Assembly (NCBI GenBank): GCA_031550755.1
Contig: JAVBOJ010000059.1
Location: 1 to 6,218 of the forward strand
Reading direction: 5' to 3'
DNA from: JAVBOJ01 sp031550755
GTDB taxonomy: Bacteria > Bacillota > Clostridia > Oscillospirales > UBA929
DNA length: 6,218 nucleotides
Shown one piece after another: positions 1-5,900 of this stretch. The notes under the pieces are model-generated. The model did not search any database. It saw only the letters and a program-made list of their open reading frames with translations, and was not told the origin of the DNA. The translations under genes and the position numbers were made by a program. The stretch's first letter is position 1. Every line of letters starts with the position of its first letter.

Positions 1-11
1 TTTTGTGTTTT

Positions 12-68
12 TTGGGATTTTCACATCCTGTGCGCTTCCTGTTTGATCGAGGTGGGTGAAAATCCCAA
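12..68 (-). repeat. 13-bp perfect inverted repeat over the 3' end of the HMA-like gene
   Basis: Positions 12-24 (TTGGGATTTTCAC) and 56-68 (GTGAAAATCCCAA) are exact reverse complements 31 bases apart. The arms cover the LGFS codons of the HMA-like gene and its stop codon. In the leftward transcript the hairpin would be followed by A-rich RNA rather than a U tract, so it is not a classical intrinsic terminator. It could stabilise the 3' end or be a protein-binding dyad. Confidence 0.5.
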
Positions 69-254
69 CGCGCGGACGGTTTTTTCCAGCGACGCGACGG
101 TTACGCCGGTATCGTCAAAGTCCACCGCCAGATGGCCGTGATTCCCGACCGATACGGACAGCACGCCCGGCAGGGTGTCGAGTCCCTTTTTGAGTTTTTT
201 GCTGTCATGCAGCGCGTCCACCGCGCCCAGCTCGAAATAAACGCTCTGTTTCAC
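21..254 (-). CDS. Small HMA-fold protein lacking the CxxC metal site
   Basis: A 77-residue protein. The pattern resembles the heavy-metal-associated (HMA) ferredoxin-like fold: a first strand (KQSVYFEL), a helix (SKKLKKGLDTLPGV), two strands (LSVSV and HLAVDFDD), a second helix (VASLEKTVRALGF) and a short tail. Metal-carrying HMA domains have CxxC between strand 1 and helix 1. Here that loop reads GAVDALHDS, with no cysteine, so classical Cu(I) binding is unlikely; one His remains in the loop. I chose the GTG at 252-254 because GGGAGGA (minus strand of 261-267) lies about seven bases upstream. The longer frame starts at a GTG at 279-281 with no ribosome binding site, and would add nine residues that overlap that site. 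The gene diverges from the synthase at 398. Small cysteine-free HMA-like proteins are, from memory, common in Clostridia, without a settled function. The fold is fairly sure; the role is unknown. Confidence 0.72.
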   Translation of the reverse strand: MKQSVYFELGAVDALHDSKKLKKGLDTLPGVLSVSVGNHGHLAVDFDDTGVTVASLEKTVRALGFSPTSIKQEAHRM

Positions 255-260
255 GGTATA

Positions 261-267
261 TCCTCCC
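261..267 (-). promoter_or_regulatory. Ribosome binding site that fixes the start of the HMA-like gene
   Basis: The minus strand reads GGGAGGA here, seven bases before a GTG at 252-254. It lies inside the longer open frame that begins at 281, so it argues for the shorter protein. Confidence 0.75.
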
Positions 268-306
268 GATTTTGTATTCACGGGTTATTTTCCCCCCGTC
301 GCACCG

Positions 307-316
307 GGGTATACCC
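307..316. promoter_or_regulatory. 10-bp palindrome beside G/C tracts in the divergent control region
   Basis: GGGTATACCC is a perfect palindrome in the divergent spacer, 19 bases upstream of the proposed -35 box of the synthase and about 50 bases upstream of the HMA-like start. On the plus strand it is preceded by TTTTCCCCCC, eight bases, then CCGGGG-type sequence ending in the palindrome. C-tract/G-tract dyads bordered by TA are known for CsoR-family metal or sulfur sensors, and the HMA-like neighbour makes that thinkable, but the spacing is not a good match. Seen: the palindrome. Inferred only: operator function. Confidence 0.3.
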
Positions 317-334
317 GCGAGATTGAAAAAACGA

Positions 335-364
335 TTGCAATTGCCATAGAGATAATGGTACAAT
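335..364 (+). promoter_or_regulatory. Sigma-A type promoter of the alpha-oxoamine synthase gene
   Basis: A -35 box TTGCAA (335-340) and a -10 box TACAAT (359-364) are separated by 18 bases. The -10 is preceded by TGG, giving an extended -10 (TGnTACAAT). Transcription would start near 371, leaving a leader of roughly 27 bases before the ATG at 398, too short for a riboswitch. This implies the synthase has its own promoter. Confidence 0.6.
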
Positions 365-378
365 CAGGTAACATCGGC

Positions 379-387
379 AAAGGAGAG
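379..387 (+). promoter_or_regulatory. Ribosome binding site of the synthase gene
   Basis: AAAGGAGAG lies ten bases before the ATG at 398-400, a strong Gram-positive Shine-Dalgarno that supports this start. Confidence 0.8.
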
Positions 388-397
388 AAGAAGAAAC

Positions 398-1645
398 ATG
401 GACATTTTCGAAAAGTGTTTTGCCTACACGGAGGCCGAAGAGGCGCGCCAGGCGGGCATATATCCCTATTCACACGAAATCGAGTCGCGGCAGCAGGCCG
501 AGGTTATCATGCACGGACGGCGCACCATTATGCTGGGCTCCAACAACTATCTGGGTCTGACCGGCGACGAACGGGTCATTGCGGCCGCCAAAGCGGCGCT
601 GGACAATTTCGGCTCCGGCTGCTCCGGCTCGCGGCATTTAAACGGTACGCTGACCATTCACAACAAAATGGAACGGGAGCTTGCCGAATTTTTCGGCAAG
701 GAGGAAGCGCTGAGCTTTTCCACCGGATTTCAAACCAATCTGGGGATTTTGTCGGGGCTGTGCTCCCGGCATGACAATATTTATTTTGACCGGATGAACC
801 ATGCGTCCCTGCTCGACGGCGCGCGGCTCAGCTTCGGCAAGCTCGTCCGCTATCCGCACAACGATATGGAGGAGCTGGAGCGCCTGCTGGCGCGTTGTCC
901 GGACGACCGGGGCAAGCTCATCGTGGTGGACGGCGTATTTTCTATGGAGGGAGACCTGGCCGACCTGCCCAATCTCGTGCGCCTGTCCAAAAAATACGGT
1001 GCACGGCTGATGGTGGACGATTCGCACGGCGCGGGCGTCATGGGCAAGACCGGGCGCGGCACCGGCGAGCATTTCGGCCTGATGGATGAAATAGACATTT
1101 ATATGGGCACCTTCAGCAAGGCCTTTGCCAGTCTGGGCGGCTTTGTGGCGTCCAGGCACAAGGTGGTCGATTTCCTGCGGCATCATTCCCGGCCGTTTAT
1201 TTTCAGTGCCTCCATGCCGCCGCCCAACGTCGCGTCGGTCATGGAATCGCTGCGTATTTTGAAGGCTGAGCCGGAACGGGTGGCGCGGGTCAACGAAAAC
1301 GCCGATTATATGCGCCGGCGGCTGAAGGAGCTCGGCATTCCCGCCGAGCAGTCGTCCGCGCCGATTATTCCCATTATGACCTATTTCAACGAGCGCACCT
1401 TCCAGATCATCCGGGCGCTGCTGGATAACGGGGTCTACGCCAACCCGGTCATCTCCCCGGCTGTGCCCGAGGGCAGCGCGCTGATCCGCACCAGCTACAT
1501 AGCCACCCACACGCGCGAGCAGCTGGATTACGCGCTGGAGAAGATCGACTATGTGTTCAACAAGCTGTTTCCGGTCTCGCAGGAGGAGCTGGAGGCGTTC
1601 CGGGAAAAGAGCCGCGCGGCGGCCCGGGACGGGGAAGAGGAGTAA
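398..1645 (+). CDS. Alpha-oxoamine synthase, serine palmitoyltransferase-like (PLP-dependent)
   Basis: A complete 415-residue fold-type I PLP enzyme of the alpha-oxoamine synthase family. Members condense an amino acid with an acyl-CoA and release CO2 and CoA: serine palmitoyltransferase (SPT), BioF (8-amino-7-oxononanoate synthase) and KBL (2-amino-3-ketobutyrate ligase). Visible motifs are GSNNYLGL (47-54), GSGCSGSRHLNGT (72-84), FSTGF (107-111), NHAS with the ring-stacking His135, DGVFSMEGD (178-186), VDDSHGAG with Asp207 and His210, and GTFSKA with the PLP lysine Lys241. RPFIFSASMPP (265-275) and the GSR.LNGT pattern resemble bacterial SPTs, notably those of Bacteroides and Sphingomonas as I remember them, more than BioF or KBL. 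Length is normal. There is no signal peptide, so it is cytoplasmic; a charged tail (400-415) extends past the core. It has its own promoter, and no acyl carrier, biotin or threonine-catabolism gene lies beside it. The family is near certain; the substrate is inferred. Confidence 0.93.
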   Translation: MDIFEKCFAYTEAEEARQAGIYPYSHEIESRQQAEVIMHGRRTIMLGSNNYLGLTGDERVIAAAKAALDNFGSGCSGSRHLNGTLTIHNKMERELAEFFGKEEALSFSTGFQTNLGILSGLCSRHDNIYFDRMNHASLLDGARLSFGKLVRYPHNDMEELERLLARCPDDRGKLIVVDGVFSMEGDLADLPNLVRLSKKYGARLMVDDSHGAGVMGKTGRGTGEHFGLMDEIDIYMGTFSKAFASLGGFVASRHKVVDFLRHHSRPFIFSASMPPPNVASVMESLRILKAEPERVARVNENADYMRRRLKELGIPAEQSSAPIIPIMTYFNERTFQIIRALLDNGVYANPVISPAVPEGSALIRTSYIATHTREQLDYALEKIDYVFNKLFPVSQEELEAFREKSRAAARDGEEE

Positions 1646-1649
1646 AATG

Positions 1650-1677
1650 ATGCCCGGCGTCGCAAGACGTCGGGCAT
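1650..1677 (+). terminator. GNRA-capped hairpin just after the synthase stop
   Basis: A 12-bp stem (1650-1661 with 1666-1677) with one G-U wobble is closed by a GCAA tetraloop. It begins four bases after the TAA. No U tract follows, so it may protect the mRNA 3' end or terminate together with the hairpins behind it. Confidence 0.5.
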
Positions 1678-1681
1678 TGAT

Positions 1682-1705
1682 CGCTGACAAACCTGTTTGT
1701 CAGCG
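1682..1705 (+). terminator. Second hairpin after the synthase gene
   Basis: A perfect 10-bp stem, CGCTGACAAA (1682-1691) with TTTGTCAGCG (1696-1705), and a CCTG loop. AAAA follows rather than T residues, so terminator function is only a possibility. The left arm shares CGCTGACAAA with sequence at the start of repeat copy 2 (minus strand near 2977-2968). Confidence 0.4.
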
Positions 1706-1721
1706 AAAACGGGAGCTTGGA

Positions 1722-1818
1722 TCAAGCCGCTGAGGCGGCTTACAGGGAAAGGATCCGCGGGAATAAATCCCGCGGATCCTTGTGTTTCAATACTTTTGCG
1801 GTAATCGGTCCAGCAAAG
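1722..1818 (+). repeat. Dispersed intergenic repeat, copy 1
   Basis: This 97-base segment matches the minus strand of 2894-2984. Both begin with TCAAGCCGCTGA, then contain a GGGAAAGG stretch, a 14-bp perfect hairpin and a conserved tail with CTTTTGCGG and GGTCC. From the hairpin onward the two copies align without gaps over 70 bases with 12 differences by hand count. Copy 1 has six extra bases before the hairpin, part of a sequence that forms a small stem of its own (1724-1741). It is oriented as a 3' element of the synthase gene. Confidence 0.8.
1749..1781 (+). terminator. 14-bp perfect hairpin within repeat copy 1
   Basis: Stem 1749-1762 pairs perfectly with 1768-1781 around a five-base loop (ATAAA). 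It is the strongest hairpin in the spacer and the likely main terminator for the synthase gene, although what follows (TGTGTTTCAATACTTTT) is only moderately T-rich. Its counterpart is the minus-strand hairpin at 2931-2963. Confidence 0.5.
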
Positions 1819-1825
1819 TTTTCGT

Positions 1826-1952
1826 CCACCTTTTACAAAAGGTGGCGGGGAGCTGGGGCGGAGCCCCGGCTCGCTTTTCTCAGAAAGCGAAATACGGTAT
1901 GCTTTCAAAGCGCAGGAGGGGTTTGGGAAACCCTCGCAGGGGGGTCCCAAAC
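1826..1952. repeat. Cluster of palindromic elements between convergent genes
   Basis: Four further hairpins lie nearly end to end. At 1826-1845, CCACCTTT pairs with AAAGGTGG around TACA. At 1851-1871, AGCTGGGGC pairs with GCCCCGGCT (one wobble) around GGA. At 1871-1890, TCGCTTTT pairs with GAAAGCGA (one wobble) around CTCA. At 1921-1952, GTTTGGGA pairs with TCCCAAAC around an inner CCCT/AGGG stem. Palindromic spacers of this look recur, from memory, in gut Clostridia genomes, so I read this as REP-like repeat DNA. It may also end leftward transcripts of the gene at 1971-2783. No coding potential is credible here. Confidence 0.55.
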
Positions 1953-1970
1953 GAAGACTTTCGTCTTATT

Positions 1971-2783
1971 TTACCCCAAAATCTCCCGCGCCGTCGCGTC
2001 GGCCAGCGCGTACACCCTTGCGAAGTCCACATGCGGGTTGTACAGTCCCTCCAGCGTGTCGTGGATCCCCTTGGCGCTTTCCAGTGCGCCCACCGCGTCC
2101 TCCAGCAGGGCGTTTTGCGTCTTGCGCAAAAAACGCAGCCGGGTGCGGCTGGCGCGGATACGCTCGGGATCCAGACAGGCGTCGAGCCGGATCCGGCGGT
2201 ACGATTCGCCCTCAAACGGATAGAGATCGCTCGAGGTGACAAACCCGACGCCCAACGAGGGCAGCAGCAGATGCTCCAGCTTGTGTTCCGGGTTGAGGGG
2301 GCAGTAACAGGCGTAGCCGTCCTGACCGGCTTGTTGCGCGGCCGCCAGCAGCGGCGCCAGCAGAAAATGCGCCAGGCCGTAACTGTCGTTTAAAATGTAG
2401 AGATGCGGACAGAGCGCCCGGGCGGTGTCAAAGTGGCAGACCAGCCCCGCCGGCGTAATGCCGCTGAGGAAGCGTTTTTTGATGGCACCGCCGTCGCCCT
2501 GCTTGATTTCGCGCGCGATGATGCCACGGGCACGCCGGGCGATTTTGCTCAGCACGTCGCCGTCAATGACCGTGTCAAACGCCTCGTCCTGCACCGCGCG
2601 GGCGGCCTGCAGACAACGCGCCACACGTTCATAGGGGGGATGCTTGCTGTCGATGAGAGAGATGATTTCCTCTTTTTGCTGCGCGATGGCGTGGGTGTCA
2701 TAGCATTCGCCCAGATTGACGATGCATTCCACCGCCGCGGGGAATCGCGGCTCCACGACATGCGGCGCGGTGCATAAACACAA
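1971..2783 (-). pseudogene. N-terminally truncated PRK06851-family protein (P-loop ATPase relative)
   Basis: The open frame gives about 270 residues resembling the C-terminal three quarters of PRK06851-family proteins, which as I remember them are about 360 residues with two tandem P-loop halves. Landmarks are TAPHVVEPRFPAAVE (5-19), VNLGECYD, QQKEEII, the second-half opening KKRFLSGITPAGLV, PSLGVGFVTSSDLYPFEG and a C-terminal HDTLEGLYNPHVDFA. The frame begins at a TTG (2783) without a ribosome binding site, and a stop lies about 12 codons further upstream. The frame contains no internal Met. The first ~85-90 residues, including the first Walker A, are absent, replaced by hairpin-rich DNA. 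The second Walker A site reads YILNDSYGLAHF where the family has a GxPGTGKS loop, so ATP binding is lost there too. The rest is uninterrupted and normally composed, so decay may be recent, or a divergent gene may use an unusual start. Confidence 0.7.
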
Positions 2784-2788
2784 AAGGC

Positions 2789-2818
2789 GAGCCGTCCGGG
2801 TGGTTACCCGAACGGCTC
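2789..2818. repeat. 13-bp hairpin immediately upstream of the truncated gene
   Basis: GAGCCGT-C-CGGGT (2789-2801) pairs with ACCCG-A-ACGGCTC (2806-2818), with one C-A mismatch and a GGTT loop. On the minus strand the stem is followed by GCCTTTTG and then the TTG where the PRK06851 frame opens. It therefore looks like a transcription terminator sitting where a promoter and ribosome binding site should be. Confidence 0.5.
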
Positions 2819-2849
2819 AAACTGTGAACAAACCCCGTTTCCTCGCGTC

Positions 2850-2919
2850 CTTTTGCGAGAATCGCGTCGAGCCTGACGGCGCAGCCGTCAGGTCCTTGCC
2901 GGACCAATTTCCGCAAAAG
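2850..2919. repeat. Nested inverted repeats forming a branched structure
   Basis: An outer stem CTTTTGCG (2850-2857) with CGCAAAAG (2912-2919) encloses two adjacent hairpins: CTGACGGC with GCCGTCAG around GCA (2873-2891), and GGTCC with GGACC around five bases (2891-2905). It overlaps the tail of repeat copy 2. Only the right outer arm and one GGTCC arm are shared with copy 1, so the branched fold is not conserved between the copies. Confidence 0.4.
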
Positions 2920-2984
2920 CATTAAATCACAAGGCTCCGCAGGATTCATTCCTGCGGAGCCTTTCCCTTTTGTCAGCGGCTTGA
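2894..2984 (-). repeat. Dispersed intergenic repeat, copy 2
   Basis: The 91-base minus-strand counterpart of 1722-1818, in inverted orientation. It begins four bases after the stop codon of the large surface-protein gene (TAA on the minus strand at 2991-2989), so both copies sit directly 3' of a gene and read in the same sense as it. The two copies bracket the truncated PRK06851 gene. Confidence 0.8.
2931..2963 (-). terminator. 14-bp perfect hairpin after the surface-protein gene
   Basis: Minus-strand stem 2963-2950 pairs perfectly with 2944-2931 around a five-base loop, 25 bases after the stop codon. GTGATTTAATGCTTTT follows on the minus strand, a weak T-rich tail. On the plus strand TCCCTTTTGTC follows, so it could also act in that direction. 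It is the best terminator candidate for the large gene. Confidence 0.55.
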
Positions 2985-2988
2985 GGGA

Positions 2989-5900
2989 TTAGTTTGTGAC
3001 CGAGATGGTGACGGTGGTCGTGAAATTGCTGCCGTCGGTGGTTTTGACGGCGAGCATGGCCGTACCGGCTTTCAGACCGGTAATCGTGGCGCTCTGACCA
3101 TCCGCGCTGACCGCGATGGAAATGTTGGCGGGGGTCAAATTCACCCAGGAGAGCGGGAGCTCGCCGTCGTAGAGGGTGTCCAGCGTCAGAGTCTTGCCTT
3201 TTTTGACGCTGCGCAGACCGCCGCCGCTGATTTTCATCACGGTCGCTTTTTTCACCAGTCCGTCAATGGCGGCTTCCAGCTGTGCTGCGGCGGCGTCAAT
3301 GGCGGCCTGACCGGACACCTGCGGGTTGCCGTTCATCAGCGTCTCGGCGGCGGCGAAGGCGGCTTCCAGCGCGGCATAGGTCTCGGCGGTGAAGCTGCCG
3401 GTGAGCTTCTGCTCGGCGATTGCCATCAGCGCCTCCAGATCGACGGTGACCACCTGGAACTGATGCACGCCGATGGTGAGCGTTTCGTCGGAATCAATCG
3501 CGTTGCCGAAGAAGTCGCGATCGATGGCGAAGCGTTTGTCGGCGGCCACGCCGCTCCAGGCCGGGATGCTCGCGCCGGCGCCGATGGCGGGGGAGCCTCT
3601 TTGCACCATGAATCCGGCGAGTTTCTGGACATCAAAGACCATTTCGTCGGTCATGACGCCGGTGATAACGCCGGTGGGAATCTCCGACGGATCGACAAAC
3701 TGCGGGTCGAGCAGGATGTTGTTGTTTCTGACAAGGCCGGAGGTAAACTGGTTTTCCTTGTACAGCTCGGCCGGATAGAAGATGTTGTTGGTCATCTCGC
3801 CGCTGGAGAAACGGCCGCCGGTGCTGGTGAACATCGGCGGATTGTTGGTGCCCGTGACCCGCATGACGATGTTGTTCTGGAAATGCACCATGCTGGACGA
3901 GCTCGAGGAGCCGAACAGGCCGTTGATGGTGGGCGAGATGGTGAAGATATTGTTGTGGATACGCGGATAGTTGGCGGAGCTGCCGGTCACGGCCCAATAG
4001 AACAGATGGGCATAGGCACTGTAAGTATTGGAGCCGTCCTCCAGGCTGATGTTGTATCGGAAGGTGCTGTTGGTGGCGCTGCCCATGAACAGGCTGACGC
4101 CGCCGGCGTTGTGATGCGAATAGTTGTACTGGTACACCACATTGTCGCAGAACAGGTCGATGTCAAAGGCTTCGCCGTCAGGACAGGCATACGGATTGCT
4201 GAACACCTCGTTGAACTGCGCCACGGTGTGCTTGCTGCCCATAAACCAGGCGGCGGCGTAGTTGTGGTTGCTCAGCAGAACGGGGGCGCTGCCGGCCGGC
4301 AGCGGCGCGCCGGTGCGGTCGGTCACATAGCTCTTGCCGCAGTCGGTCACGACGTTGTAGGACATTTCGCCGTCCACAATGCCGGACATGACAATGGCGT
4401 CGCCGGAGACCTGCGCGACATAGTTGTTTTTGATGACCATCTTGTTTTCGGTATTGGACGGATAGCCGGCGGCCGAGTCGGTTCCGCCCGGATGGAAAAT
4501 GGTGTTGCGGATGCCCTCGTGGTCCACGCGGACGACCTTGCAGCCCTCGACCAGCGAGTCGGCGTTATAGCCGTAGAATATGATGCCGCCGGCGTGCTTG
4601 ATGCCGCCCTGACCCTGGTGTTTGCCGTTGACGTCGTGGACATAACAGTCGCGGATGTAGACATGCACCTGCTTGCTGGCCAGCCAGTTGGCGGTGGTGC
4701 GGTCAGGGGCGGTCGGCGCGTAGTTGTTCATCACCATGATGCCGTTGCGGCCGTTTTGCGCCGCTTCGCCCATGATGGTGACTTCCAGGTCATTGATTTC
4801 CCAGTAGGAGGCGTTGTGCAGCTCGACGGTGGCCGACTGCTTCTGGTTGATTTCGCCCTCGCTGGACGGAATGATGTAATAGACGGTCTCGCCCACCGTG
4901 CCCATGCCGTTGATGATGGGGCGCTGGTCGGGGTCGTCCGAGCCGTATTTTTTCAGGGAGATGATTTTGTTTTCACTGCCCGAGCCGCGCAGAACAAGCT
5001 GCTCATTCCAAACGCTTTCGGCGTGCAGCAGGATCTCATCGCCGGGGTAGAAAAGCTTCGGCAGCCGAGACAGGGTCTTCCACGCGGTGGCTTCGGTCTT
5101 GCCGTCGTTGGCGTCGTCGCCGGTCTGAGAGTTGACATAATATTTGCGGGGCTGGTTGTCCACCACCGTGACGGCGTGGGTGATATTTTGATCGCCCAGT
5201 TCCAGCGTCAGAGTGTGTTCGCCCACGGATAAGGTGGACAGCGCGCCGGTCGCCAGCAGGGTGATCTCGTTTCCGGCGATGGTATAGTCGATGCCGGACG
5301 CGAGTGTCACGTCATTGAGCTTTATCGCGGTCAGGTCATGCAGGTCGGGCGCTACGGCAACCGCAACGTTTTTCGGGTTGGCTTTGTCAAACACATCCTC
5401 GGACGAAACGCTGTACTGCTTGGGCGCCAGCTTGATGGTCTTGCTGACCGTGGCAGTCTGCGCCACGGCGCCTTCATTCAACACATAAATATCGTCGATG
5501 AAATGCCTGGCGTTGATATAGGACAGGTTGCCGCCCTGGTTGCCCCAGTTGTTGGCGAACATCAGGCCGGTGATGGTTCTGATGGTGGTCACGGGGCCGT
5601 AGGCCTTCGTGCCGTCGATATACAGCGTCATGCCGGCCGAGGTGACGTCAAACTCAAATTTATGCCAGCCGCGGCTGCGCTCGACAGGCGTGGGGAGCCA
5701 GTTCGTGCCCGAGGTGCGGTAGACATAATACGGCATGTTGGTGGCGGGGGCGTCATTGCCGTAGCCGATGCCGGCGAAGTTGGTGCCGGCGGGATCGCCG
5801 GAGCCGTACGTGTTGATGCAGATGCCGAACTTGGTGGCTCCGGTGTTGCCAGAGAGCATCTCCTCGTCATCAAACGGATCGTAATACCAGAAAATCAGCT

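Noticed and set aside
285..473. 62-residue minus-strand frame across the divergent promoter
   Set aside because: It covers the promoter and the first codons of the synthase and has no ribosome binding site or family resemblance.
638..1690. 350-residue open frame on the minus strand
   Set aside because: It is antisense to the synthase, whose motifs and start are unambiguous, and it resembles no protein family.
1646..1970. CRISPR array or tRNA in the hairpin-rich spacer
   Set aside because: The palindromes differ in sequence and have no regular spacing, so they are not CRISPR repeats, and no cloverleaf with a T-loop consensus is present.
1717..2393. Plus-strand frames (1717-2223 and 1782-2393)
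   Set aside because: They run through hairpin repeats and then antisense to the PRK06851 remnant, whose minus-strand translation carries clear family landmarks.
2698..2949. 83-residue minus-strand frame overlapping the start of the PRK06851 remnant, considered as its frameshifted N-terminus
   Set aside because: The translation contains no Walker A or other PRK06851 N-terminal feature and runs through the repeat and hairpins, so a simple frameshift does not restore the missing part.
1722..2984. A transposon bounded by the inverted repeat copies
   Set aside because: No transposase or target-site duplication is visible. Each copy reads as a 3' element of its upstream gene, which fits two separate repeat insertions better than the ends of one mobile unit.
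3463..5232. 589-residue open frame on the plus strand
   Set aside because: It lies wholly opposite the large beta-helix gene, is rich in Val, Ala, Gly, Asp and His as expected for an antisense frame of GC-rich coding DNA, and shows no domain pattern or ribosome binding site.
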